Below, piece by piece: positions 1 to 7,122 of a DNA stretch of 11,546 nucleotides. The translations under genes and the position numbers were made by a program. Source of the stretch: CBDUXT01 sp965371245 (GTDB taxonomy: Bacteria; Planctomycetota; Phycisphaerae; UBA1845); assembly GCA_965371245.1 (NCBI GenBank), contig CBDUXT010000135.1, forward strand, positions 1 to 11,546. The letters run 5' to 3'. Position 1 is the first letter of the stretch. Every line of letters starts with the position of its first letter. A model generated the notes under the pieces. That model ran no database searches, was not told where the DNA came from, and worked only from the letters and a program-made list of their open reading frames with translations.

Positions 1-56
1 ACGGCCACACGGCCGGTCATGTTACAGATCGGCCATCGCCCGGGGTGCGTCAAGAA

Positions 57-81
57 AAAAAGTACTGACTGAGTACTTTTT
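57..81. terminator. A-tract / T-tract hairpin, possible bidirectional terminator or operator
   Basis: Perfect 10-bp inverted repeat: AAAAAGTACT (57-66) and AGTACTTTTT (72-81) around a 5-nt loop GACTG. A run of seven A precedes the stem core on the left and five T end the right arm, so in RNA either strand would give a GUACU/AGUAC stem followed by a short U-tract. The stem core is short and not G+C rich, so termination would be weak. It could equally be a DNA operator, because AGTACT is itself a palindrome repeated 11 bp apart. It lies about 155 bp upstream of the porin gene. Nothing else recognisable was seen in 1-214 apart from a small GCGAC-TTT-GTCGC hairpin at 190-202. Confidence 0.4.
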
Positions 82-214
82 GGGTTCAGGATTCTCGTTG
101 GGGACCCCGATAACGCGCAGATAGGATCGTCGCCGACCGGTTGAGTATTCGTGGTCCGGCGCCGAAGGGTCCACTCGCCGTGAAATATCGCGACTTTGTC
201 GCTTTGATCATTTG

Positions 215-230
215 ACCTCCCTTTAGAGGT
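215..230 (+). promoter_or_regulatory. Ribosome-binding site of the porin gene inside a small hairpin
   Basis: The Shine-Dalgarno-like AGAGGT (225-230) lies 7 nt before the ATG at 238. GAGGT (226-230) can pair perfectly with ACCTC (215-219) across a 6-nt loop, which would hide the ribosome-binding site in the mRNA. The pairing is visible in the sequence. A regulatory effect is inference, and a 5-bp stem is modest. Confidence 0.4.
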
Positions 231-237
231 AGAGCCG

Positions 238-1722
238 ATGATTACTCGAAATGCCGTGGTCCGCTGTTGCGGCTTAGCACTGTTGGCAAATCTGTTGTGC
301 AGCCAGGCCGTTCTAGGTCAGAAGCAAACACAAGAACGAAGGACAGCGCGGGTCGCGGCCGCGCGGAGTCAAACGCCTGCCGAGCCGAAGAAACCTCTTC
401 CCAAGCCCAAGTATCTTAACCTTCGCTATAACGAGGATTTCAGCTATCTCGACGGGTCTGAGGGGTCGTACGAACCTGATTTCTTTGACCCGATCAAGAA
501 CATCCATTTGGGCGAAGATTGGCGGCTCACGCTCGGCGGTGAGTTTCGTTTCCAGATGCAGAGTGAGACGAACAAGGGTTTCGGGGCCACCGAACCCGCC
601 AACGACACATTCACCATCTATCGCTACATGCTCCACGCCGACCTCAAGTTCAGGGATCTGTTCCGTGTGTTCGTGCAGGGAGCGGTCGTCCATGACGAAG
701 ATCGTGATCTGGGATCGCGCGGGATCGACGAGAACATCGCCGACCTGCAACAGCTCTTCTTCGATCTGCGATTCCTAGGGGAAGACGTTCCGGTCACACT
801 TCGCGTCGGGCGCCAGGACCTTCAGTATGGCGCGCAGCGCTTCCTTTCGCCGCTTGAATGGGCCAGCACCCGGCGCCGCTTCGACGCAGTCAAGGTGTTC
901 TGGAAGAACGAGTCGTGGAGCGTGGACGCGTTCTATGCCAAACCCGTGCCAGTTCAGAGAAGGCAACGGGATCGGTTCAATGAAGATTTTGACTTCTACG
1001 GCCTCTACACGACCTACAAAGAGATCCCGCGACACACGCTCGATTTCTATCTCTTCGCGATCGATAACACCGGGAACCCAACCAACCCCAACGGCAAGGC
1101 CGGTGACGTAACGCGCTTCACGCTGGGCTCTCGCTTCGCGGGCAAGACGGGCCGCTTCGACTACGAGGCCGAGCTTGCGGGCCAATGGGGAAGATGGGCC
1201 GGCGATACGATCCAGGCTTGGAGTTGGTCCGTTGTCGGCGGGTATACGTTCGACGTTCCGTCGAAAGCGCGCATCGGTGTGGGTTTTGATTGGGCGAGCG
1301 GGGACGACAATCCCACGGACGGAAAGGTCGGGACCTTCGATCAGATGTTCCCGCTAGGCCACGCCTTTTTCGGCTATCTGGATCTGGTCGGTCGTCAGAA
1401 CATCACGGCCGCCAACGTGAATCTTTCCGCATGGATGGTTCCTAAGAAAGTCAAGGGCGCCGTGGCCTACCACGTCTTCTGGCTGAGCGACCCGGAGGAC
1501 TCGCTCTACAACGCCGGCGGGGGAGCCGGCCGACGCGATCCTGGCGGCAAGAGCGGACGAGAGGTCGGCTCCGAACTCGACCTGACCCTTGCGTGGAAAC
1601 TCGACGTGCATGCCAAGCTTCTTTTCGGGTACTCGCACTTCTGGGACAGTGACTTCATCATCAACACCGGTCCCAGCGAGGACGCCGACCTGTTCTATGT
1701 CCAATACCAGTTCAAGTTCTAG
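238..1722 (+). CDS. Alginate-export family outer-membrane beta-barrel protein
   Basis: 494-residue protein of the alginate_export (AlgE-like) porin family, expected to sit in the outer membrane and let anionic polysaccharide or oligosaccharide through. Residues 1 to about 27 form a signal peptide (basic start, hydrophobic LALLANLLCSQAVLG). A K/P/Q-rich linker follows to about residue 60. From about 90 to 494 the sequence shows alternating amphipathic strands with family signatures: LTLGGEFRFQMQ, the segment with RVGRQDLQYGAQR and W.STRRRFDAV, and a C-terminal GSELDLTLAWK, GYSHFWDSDFI and DADLFYVQYQFKF ending in Phe, as expected for barrel insertion. Length matches AlgE (about 490). The ATG has a good AGAGGT site. 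A small lipoprotein gene follows 67 bp downstream. The substrate is not known: many family members are general or phenolic/sugar porins, and no alginate biosynthesis or lyase genes are in the window. Confidence 0.85.
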   Translation: MITRNAVVRCCGLALLANLLCSQAVLGQKQTQERRTARVAAARSQTPAEPKKPLPKPKYLNLRYNEDFSYLDGSEGSYEPDFFDPIKNIHLGEDWRLTLGGEFRFQMQSETNKGFGATEPANDTFTIYRYMLHADLKFRDLFRVFVQGAVVHDEDRDLGSRGIDENIADLQQLFFDLRFLGEDVPVTLRVGRQDLQYGAQRFLSPLEWASTRRRFDAVKVFWKNESWSVDAFYAKPVPVQRRQRDRFNEDFDFYGLYTTYKEIPRHTLDFYLFAIDNTGNPTNPNGKAGDVTRFTLGSRFAGKTGRFDYEAELAGQWGRWAGDTIQAWSWSVVGGYTFDVPSKARIGVGFDWASGDDNPTDGKVGTFDQMFPLGHAFFGYLDLVGRQNITAANVNLSAWMVPKKVKGAVAYHVFWLSDPEDSLYNAGGGAGRRDPGGKSGREVGSELDLTLAWKLDVHAKLLFGYSHFWDSDFIINTGPSEDADLFYVQYQFKF

Positions 1723-1789
1723 TTCTTGGCCGAGGGCCTTACCGTACTCGAAGCGAAACCGTGACATTCAGTTGATAGGAGATTACGAG

Positions 1790-1978
1790 ATGAAGAACCG
1801 TGCGACCAGGTTTCTGATGCTCATCGGAATTACGGGCAGTATGCTGTTTTCCAGTTGTTCGGCCAACTTAAGCCGCGAGTTTTTCGACGCGGCCGTCAAG
1901 GGTGCGACCGGATCGTTTTCAGATGCAGTGAACGCCACGCTCGACGGTTTCCTGTTGCCGGCAACGCCCGGGCCGTAA
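1790..1978 (+). CDS. Small lipoprotein (62 aa)
   Basis: Short gene with a clear AGGAG ribosome-binding site (1777-1781), 8 nt before the ATG. A longer frame opening at 1589 overlaps the porin coding region and lacks such a site, so 1790 is the better start. The protein begins MKNRATRFLMLIGITGSM, a basic n-region plus hydrophobic core, followed by LFSSC, a plausible lipobox with Cys at residue 24. The mature part is only about 39 residues (contains NLSREFFDAAVKGATGSF) and looks amphipathic helical, ending Pro-rich. It probably shares a transcript with the porin, 67 bp upstream. Tiny lipoproteins of this kind follow many genes in planctomycete-like genomes, but I recognise no named family. Function unknown; anchoring or accessory to the barrel is a guess. 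Confidence 0.7.
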   Translation: MKNRATRFLMLIGITGSMLFSSCSANLSREFFDAAVKGATGSFSDAVNATLDGFLLPATPGP

Positions 1979-2324
1979 CAACACGATTCGGGGCGAGTCA
2001 TTGCAATGCGTATCCGAAAGTATCCGTACGGTAGCCCCATGAACTCCCGTCTATCGGTCGGGCACGATTTGCCCGGGGTGGTCGGTCTCGCATCGTTGGG
2101 AACATGGCGCAAGAGCGATACACGGCGCTGCGCTTATGCTCGGTCGGGCCTTCGCAGCGCCTTGGTCAAAGCCCCCGCGGGCGAGCGAAGCGGTCCCTGA
2201 TCACGGTGCGGTAGCAGTCCGCTGTGTGTCGAACCGCGGCTTTTCTCGAGGGCTGATTCGCGACATCGCGTTCGCAGGTCTTGCCGACCGCTGATTCATA
2301 TTCGATGGTTGTTCCGTGCGAGCA
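1979..2324. other. Gene-free stretch with one hairpin
   Basis: No convincing gene on either strand: the open frames here are short, basic, lack ribosome-binding sites and resemble no family. One perfect hairpin is visible, CGGGCA (2059-2064) and TGCCCG (2070-2075) around CGATT. It has no T-tract, so it would not be a standard terminator. A short direct repeat GTATCCG occurs at 2010-2016 and 2021-2027. Confidence 0.5.
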
Positions 2325-2830
2325 ATGTACGGATCAGCTCGATGGCCCGACTGTTTCGCCATCGTCCTTGTCGTTCTCACCGGGTGCCATACCGTCCCGT
2401 TCACCGGACGGCTCTGGTGGCCTGACGAATACGCCGGTTCCGCCCTGGCCGGCGCAATCGCGGCCGGCGGCGTGGAACGGAGCTCGGCGGGGTGACGCGT
2501 GACGCAGGGGCGGAGACGCGGATGGCACGCGTCGGCGAGCGTCTTGTGAAAGGCACATCCGAACGCAAAGGTGCCTACCGTTATCGGCTGTTGTCCTCCT
2601 CGACCAAAAACACCGTGTCTTCTCCGGGGCCGCGGATTTACGTCACGCGGGGACTCTACGAAGACCTGCTTACCGGCGACCAGCGCATCTCCGACAATCG
2701 CGAGGACATCAGCGCCTGGGACCCCTTCCAGGCCCAGGTGTACGGTATCGAGAAGGCACCTACCCACGGGACTGAGCACCTGTACCAGCCGGCTCAAGGG
2801 ACTTCAGGTGGTGGTCACAAGTTCCGCCAG
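2325..2830 (+). pseudogene. Decayed M48-family metalloprotease lipoprotein
   Basis: Three pieces in changing frames match the order of an M48 peptidase lipoprotein. (1) ATG at 2325: hydrophobic FAIVLVVLTGC lipobox, then HTVPFTGRLWW, the typical TVPxTGR start of secreted M48 lipoproteins; this frame stops at 2493-2495. (2) In another frame, about 2519-2680: RVGERLVKG, AYRYRLLSSSTKN and SPGPRIYVTRGLYEDLL, matching the family pattern (v.RvGerL, y.yrvl....NAFalPGg.iYVTRGLle.L). (3) From about 2720: a DP..A segment, PTHGTEH, then after another shift (about 2790) SRLKGLQ, matching the usual THP....RI..L end. The zinc motif HExxH expected right after piece 2 is absent, so an internal deletion is likely as well as frameshifts. 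The original enzyme would have been a zinc protease on the inner side of the outer membrane. The family call rests on remembered patterns, not a search. Confidence 0.6.
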
Positions 2831-2896
2831 GACGGAGGACATCGCGCATTCGCGATCCCGTTCCACCAGCGGGTTCGTGAAGCCATAGGACAACTC

Positions 2897-3694
2897 TTAG
2901 CGCAGCAGCGAATCTATCTTTGCGCCGATGTCCGCGGAGCGCAACAGCGATTCACCGACGAGGATGCCACAGGCACCGGCGTCCGCGGCCGCGCGTACGT
3001 CGTCGCGATCGGCGATGCCGCTCTCGGCCACGAAGCGCGTTCCACTCGGCAGGAGCTTCGCCAGGCGAGCCATGGTGGACAGGTCGTTTTTCTGCGCGGT
3101 CAGGTCGCGGTTGTTGATGCCCAGAAGGTATTGCGTGCCCGGCGGACCGAGGACATCGAGCACCGAGCGAAGCGTGTCCTCGCTGTGTACCTCGACAAGA
3201 ACGGACATGCCCCACTCGGTCGCCTGCTCCGTGAACTCGTCGATGGTCCCGGCATCGAGCACCTCGGCGATGAGCAGGATCGCATCGGCCCCTGCAGCGC
3301 GGGCCTCGACGATCTGGTATTCGTCCACGAAGAAATCCTTGCGTAGCACCGGCAGGGCGACAGCCTCCTTCACGAGGTTGATGGTCTCAAGCCGGCCGCC
3401 GAAGTACGTCGCGTCCGTGAGGACGCTCAGGGCGGCAGCGCCTGACTTCGCATAGATCGCGGCGATGGCGGCCGGGTCGAAGTCCGGCACGATCAAACCC
3501 GCGGAGGGGGAGCGCTGCTTGAGCTCGGCGATCAGCCGGACGCCGGGTGCCCCGCCCGCCGACACCCCGCCGGCGAAGTCTCGTGGTCGCTCCGCCCGGT
3601 CGGCGGTCGCGCACAGCTCGGACACCGGGCGGTTCGTCTTGGCGATCGCCACCTCTTCGCGTTTGGTTTCGACGATGCGGTCCAATATAGTCAT
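2897..3694 (-). CDS. trpC: Indole-3-glycerol phosphate synthase
   Basis: 265-residue TIM-barrel enzyme that closes the ring of 1-(2-carboxyphenylamino)-1-deoxyribulose 5-phosphate to give indole-3-glycerol phosphate in tryptophan synthesis (cytoplasm). All expected active-site residues are present: E57, K59 and S62 in IAELKQRSPSAG, K119 in VLRKDFFVDEYQI, E168 in VLVEVH, N194 in GINNRDL, and E224-S225 in VAESGI. The phosphate site GILVGESLL is near the C-terminus. Length is normal and monofunctional (no TrpF fusion). It starts at ATG 3694 (MTILDRIVETKREEV, a standard start for the family), with GGAG about 10 nt upstream. No other trp gene is in the window, so it stands outside a trp operon. 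It diverges from the CPBP protease gene, with 5 bp between the two start codons. Confidence 0.95.
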   Translation of the reverse strand: MTILDRIVETKREEVAIAKTNRPVSELCATADRAERPRDFAGGVSAGGAPGVRLIAELKQRSPSAGLIVPDFDPAAIAAIYAKSGAAALSVLTDATYFGGRLETINLVKEAVALPVLRKDFFVDEYQIVEARAAGADAILLIAEVLDAGTIDEFTEQATEWGMSVLVEVHSEDTLRSVLDVLGPPGTQYLLGINNRDLTAQKNDLSTMARLAKLLPSGTRFVAESGIADRDDVRAAADAGACGILVGESLLRSADIGAKIDSLLR

Positions 3695-3699
3695 CGGCC

Positions 3700-4611
3700 A
3701 TGGTCTCCGAGCCCCATCATACGGCCGACCCCCTTGTTTCGCATGTCGCGTCGGCCGATCAGCTCACCGACGTGCCGCGCGGGCTGGTGCTTTGTGATGA
3801 GATTCTAGCGGTCGCGGCGGTTCTGCTGATGGCTGGGCTCATCATCCAGTGGTTCGTCCGGTCTCGACCCGTGCCGCTGGCGGACGCCCCGCCGCGACCG
3901 AATCGGGTACGCGAGGACGCCCTGGCGCTGGCGGTCGCGGTGTACCTGACCGCCGGGCTGGCTGCTCAGAGCATTCTCGCATGGGTCACGGACCAGACCG
4001 AGCACCCTTTGTCCGGCATGGTCACGGGCAACGGAGCGAGCGTCGGGGGTCTGGTCGCTTGCCTGGCCATCGGGGCCAGTCGATTCCCGGGCGGGCTTCG
4101 CCAGTTCTGGCTGGGTCAACGCGTGGTGCGACCGCTGACGTGTTTGGGGCTGGTCTTGGCGCTGACGGTCTTGGCGCTGGGTCTGTGCCCTCTGGTCGGC
4201 GAGGCGACGATCGAAGGGATTCGATGGGTCGTTCCGGGTTACGAGTTGCCCGCCCATCCGACGATCATCGCGCTTCACGAGTCGATCCAACCGCTCGGCG
4301 TGGTGATCGCGCTATGGATCGGTGCTATCGTGTTGGCACCGGTTGCGGAGGAGTTGTTCTTCCGCGGTCTCGTCCAAACCTGGCTTGTCAACGTGCTGGG
4401 AACCCGGCGCGCGGCCATCGCACTGTCCTCAGTGATCTTCGCCGCCATTCACTTCGGACAGCCGCACGCCGTGGCCGCCCTATTCGTGCTGGGCGCGCTG
4501 ATGGGCTATGCGTATGAACGCACCGGCTCGCTGTGGCCATCCGTAATGATCCACGCGGCCTTTAACGCCAAGACCCTTGTGTGGGATGTGTTGATCCGTT
4601 CCGGAGGTTGA
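3700..4611 (+). CDS. CPBP-family intramembrane metalloprotease
   Basis: 303-residue integral membrane protein of the CPBP (CAAX protease and bacteriocin-processing, Abi) family. Several hydrophobic segments are visible: about 33-53, 74-93, 113-126, 145-166, 198-216, 238-251 and 258-270. The conserved motifs are present: EE at 217-218 with R222 (AEELFFRGLV), F247 and H251 (FAAIHF), and H285/N289 (MIHAAFN). These form the glutamate/histidine active site of the family, so the protein is probably an active protease cleaving within or near the membrane; the substrate is unknown. Candidate starts are ATG 3700 (used here) or the in-frame GTG at 3772. The later start would keep every membrane segment and leave room for a promoter between this gene and the divergent trpC. 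Residues 1-30 are not conserved-looking. Confidence 0.88.
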   Translation: MVSEPHHTADPLVSHVASADQLTDVPRGLVLCDEILAVAAVLLMAGLIIQWFVRSRPVPLADAPPRPNRVREDALALAVAVYLTAGLAAQSILAWVTDQTEHPLSGMVTGNGASVGGLVACLAIGASRFPGGLRQFWLGQRVVRPLTCLGLVLALTVLALGLCPLVGEATIEGIRWVVPGYELPAHPTIIALHESIQPLGVVIALWIGAIVLAPVAEELFFRGLVQTWLVNVLGTRRAAIALSSVIFAAIHFGQPHAVAALFVLGALMGYAYERTGSLWPSVMIHAAFNAKTLVWDVLIRSGG

Positions 4612-4723
4612 TGTCGCCGGCGTCGGCGTGACCCCGGTCTTCCTCCGGTGAAAGCACCGGTCATGGACTTATCTACCGGCATCGCCTCGTGCGTTTCCAA
4701 GACCAGGAAAAGGAAAGGCCCTC

Positions 4724-5248
4724 ATGGACTTCAGCGTGGCTCAATCGATTGCGATCCTCGAACGTACGCCCTCGGTGCTTCGTTCCATGCTCGGTGGCCT
4801 CGACGAGTCGTGGACACACGGCAACTATGGCGAGAACACGTTCAGCCCGTTCGACGTCGTCGGGCACCTGATTCACGGCGAGCGTACCGATTGGATCCCG
4901 CGCGCGAGGATCATCCTGGCCCAGGGGCAGGCTCGGCCATTCGAGCCCTTCGATCGCTACGCCATGTATGAAGCCAGCAAGGGCAAGAGCCTCTCTGAGC
5001 TGCTGGACGCGTTTGAGGCCGGGCGCGGGGCGAACATCGCAGCCCTGCGGGACATGGATCTGTCACCCGAGAAGCTTTCGCGGCGGGGGGCTCACCCGGA
5101 GTTGGGCTCGGTCACGCTCGAGAACTTGCTGGCCACCTGGACCGTGCATGATCTCAATCACATCGCCCAGATCGCCAAGGCCATGGCGTTCCAGTACGGC
5201 CATCTCGTCGGCCCATGGCTTGAGTACATATCCATCTTGCCGAAATAG
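4724..5248 (+). CDS. DinB-like four-helix-bundle protein
   Basis: 174-residue protein of the DinB/DfsB-like superfamily, small helical-bundle proteins with a three-histidine metal site. The signature histidines are seen: H48 in FDVVGHLIHGERTDW and the pair H142/H146 in TVHDLNHIAQIAKAM. Other typical features are the early W30 and the long helix around residues 87-110. Some members are thiol-dependent transferases (bacillithiol or mycothiol S-transferases, maleylpyruvate isomerase-like), but most are uncharacterised, so no reaction is assigned. Translation starts at ATG 4724 after a purine-rich AGGAAAAGGAAAGG. It lies 112 bp after the CPBP gene in the same direction, so co-transcription is possible. 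Confidence 0.88.
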   Translation: MDFSVAQSIAILERTPSVLRSMLGGLDESWTHGNYGENTFSPFDVVGHLIHGERTDWIPRARIILAQGQARPFEPFDRYAMYEASKGKSLSELLDAFEAGRGANIAALRDMDLSPEKLSRRGAHPELGSVTLENLLATWTVHDLNHIAQIAKAMAFQYGHLVGPWLEYISILPK

Positions 5249-5281
5249 TCCGCCGGCAGGTGTCTTGATGATCGGCGGGCT

Positions 5282-5330
5282 GTCACCCTTGGTGACCGCG
5301 CTTATCGGGTGAACGGCTTCACCGATCTTT
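5282..5330 (+). terminator. Two stem-loops after the DinB-like gene
   Basis: First, a perfect GTCACC (5282-5287) and GGTGAC (5291-5296) with a 3-nt loop. Second, 5304-5326, with GGTGAA (5308-5313) pairing TTCACC (5318-5323) around a 4-nt loop and further outer pairs with one bulged G (ATCG...CGAT), followed only by CTTT. The location, 30-80 bp after the stop, suits a terminator, but the T-tract is weak. Confidence 0.4.
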
Positions 5331-5711
5331 CAGTGGCAGCTTTCGACCATCCGATGCCGGCGCGAATTTCGATCGGTCCGATCACGAGGCCGTTCGGGGC
5401 TTGTCAGCCCATGGCCAGACTCGGCTCGGTGGGGATCGACCGAACAGTGCGATATTGTGCGTCCGGAAGGCCGGTTGCACATAATCGTGCCGCGAGTCCT
5501 CGCCGTTCGCCCAACCACATCGGCGACCACTACACGTCGATGAAAGGGGCGGATATCCTATCCTTTGCTTGGCCGTGGACCTGTTGGCCAAGAAATCCCC
5601 GGCGATAGGGCCTTCCGCACCGCGAGGACGCTTGTCAGGGCGTCCGCGTCCAGCGGGCGGAGCCCACGTGCATTCGGGGCGATTCGTCGGTAGACGCGGA
5701 GCTTGGAACCC
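5331..5711 (+). promoter_or_regulatory. Long leader region of the HD-GYP gene with a nested inverted repeat
   Basis: No convincing gene in this stretch; the small open frames look like chance. About 100-155 bp before the HD-GYP start there is a two-tier inverted repeat: outer CCTATC (5557-5562) with GATAGG (5604-5609), inner CTTGGCC (5568-5574) with GGCCAAG (5586-5592). GGATATCC (5551-5558) is an additional palindrome overlapping the left edge. It could be an operator or a structured 5' leader. No clear sigma-70 promoter was identified. Confidence 0.35.
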
Positions 5712-7097
5712 ATGACCGAGACGGTCGGTCGAAAAAGCTGGGAGGAGACGCTCGATCGGGAGCTCGCCGACCTTTTCCCACCAGGGTCGCGCGAACCTGG
5801 GGTGGATCCGGTCCGTCCGGCCGCCGCCGTCGCCGCACCACCGTCAGCCAATCGCCAGATCAGTGTGAACCAACTCCGCCTGGAGGTGTTCGATTCGGTG
5901 CAGAGCGGGCTGACGTTGCCCGAAGACATCTACGACGAAGCCGGCATGCTCCTGCTCGCCGCTGGTTCGCACGTCACGCGCCGTTTCCTTCAGCTTCTCC
6001 GGGACCGCGGCGTCACGCGCGTACATCTGCGGTCCTCAACGCCCGGGTTCTCCGAGGGGTTGGCCCCGTCTCCGGTCGAGGTTGAGACACCCGCCGAGGA
6101 TCTTCTACACACCGACGCAAGCCGCCAGTTGGATGAGCGGTTGGCCGGAGAGCTTCAGCGCCGGATCGACTTCTATCCAGTCAAGGGCTGGCGCAGGCCT
6201 CGGCTCTCCATCGATGATCTCAAGGCTGAGGCCTCTCGCGGTGTCGAGCGCCACGCCGCCACCAGCGTCGTCGTCGCCGACCTCACCGAGGCGTTGCAGA
6301 CCGGGCGACGAGTGTCCACGCCGCAGATTCGGGAATCCATCAGCAACTTCGTGGACAAGGCCGCCGTTGACTTCGACCTGCTTCCGCTGATCGTGGCAAT
6401 GCAGGAATCCAAGAGTGAGTATCTTTACGACCACTGCGTGAACGTGTCGTTGGTTGCCATGGCCATGGCATCCCAACTTGGCTTGCCGCGCGACTCCGTG
6501 ACCGAAATTGGGTTGGGCGGTATCTTGCAGGACATTGGGATGCTTCGCGTGCCCGACTCCATCCGCCTTGGCGAGGGCGCGCTGGGTGAACGCGAGTGGC
6601 AGGAGGTGCATCGACACCCGCTCCATTCGCTGGACATGCTCGCCGACTTGCGCGGGATTCCCCAGACCGTCAGGCTGATGGTCTATCAGGCGCACGAACG
6701 CAGCGACGGCGGGGGTTATCCACGCGGTCGTGTCGCGGGGCAGTTGCACGAGTTCTCCAAGATCATCGCGCTGGCCGACGTGTACTCCGCCATGACGTCT
6801 CGGCGACCCTACCGACCCGCCATGCAGCCGTACGAAGCGATCAAGATGATTCTGCAGGATGGGGCCGTCGATCGGTTCGATCGCAACCTGATTCGCGCGC
6901 TGCTGGACACAATCTCTCTCTTTCCCACCGGCAGTCGTGTCGGGCTGAGCAATGGTAGCGGCGCACGCGTCCTTCGGGCGAATCCGGGTCTGCACACGCG
7001 CCCGGTCGTCGAGGAGTTATGCGACGACGGCACGCCCACCGGTCACATCCTCGACCTCTCCCGCGACGACACACCGCGCGTGGTGATGGCGTGCTAA
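5712..7097 (+). CDS. HD-GYP domain protein with substituted catalytic residues
   Basis: 461-residue protein. An N-terminal domain (about 50-108) resembles those found before HD-GYP domains (LRLEVFDSVQSGLTLPEDIYD, AGMLLLAAGSHVTRRFLQLL). A linker follows, then an HD-GYP domain (about 225-395), the family that degrades cyclic di-GMP. Family landmarks: H241 (HCVNVSLVAMAMA), H302 (HRHP), GYP at 335-337 and D356 (ALADVYSAMTSRRPYRP). The HD dyad is QD (Q273-D274), the usual DIGK lysine is M277, and the HHE motif is AHE (A327-H328). At least two metal ligands are therefore missing: it may be inactive, bind c-di-GMP as a sensor, or use a changed metal site. The C-terminal extension (about 404-461) contains FPTGSRVGL and ANPGLHTRPVV, as in other such proteins. 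A TTG lies 9 nt upstream in frame, but GGAG spacing favours ATG 5712. The stop codon TAA is completed by the first base of the IS630 element. Confidence 0.85.
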   Translation: MTETVGRKSWEETLDRELADLFPPGSREPGVDPVRPAAAVAAPPSANRQISVNQLRLEVFDSVQSGLTLPEDIYDEAGMLLLAAGSHVTRRFLQLLRDRGVTRVHLRSSTPGFSEGLAPSPVEVETPAEDLLHTDASRQLDERLAGELQRRIDFYPVKGWRRPRLSIDDLKAEASRGVERHAATSVVVADLTEALQTGRRVSTPQIRESISNFVDKAAVDFDLLPLIVAMQESKSEYLYDHCVNVSLVAMAMASQLGLPRDSVTEIGLGGILQDIGMLRVPDSIRLGEGALGEREWQEVHRHPLHSLDMLADLRGIPQTVRLMVYQAHERSDGGGYPRGRVAGQLHEFSKIIALADVYSAMTSRRPYRPAMQPYEAIKMILQDGAVDRFDRNLIRALLDTISLFPTGSRVGLSNGSGARVLRANPGLHTRPVVEELCDDGTPTGHILDLSRDDTPRVVMAC

Positions 7098-7122
7098 TGC
7101 TCCGATGCTACTCAATTGATGG
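7097..7122. repeat. Terminal inverted repeat of the IS630 element (transposase 3' side)
   Basis: Starts ATGCTCCGATGC and ends TTGATGG; the outer 11 bp (TGCTCCGATGC) are identical to the other end. It overlaps the last codons and stop of the transposase remnant. Confidence 0.85.

Noticed and set aside
2201..2797. 198-residue minus-strand open frame
   Set aside because: Pro/Arg-rich, no ribosome-binding site and no family resemblance. It overlaps the plus-strand M48 remnant, whose motifs are far more convincing.
2492..3346. 284-residue plus-strand open frame running into the trpC region
   Set aside because: Its second half is antisense to trpC, which has a full active site. Only its first part is meaningful, as a piece of the M48 pseudogene.
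5309..5608. 99-residue open frame in the leader before the HD-GYP gene
   Set aside because: It starts within the second stem-loop after the DinB-like gene, has no ribosome-binding site and shows no protein-like pattern.
6105..6995. 296-residue minus-strand open frame
   Set aside because: Lies wholly antisense to the HD-GYP gene, a long-frame artefact of G+C-rich codon use, with no motif of its own.
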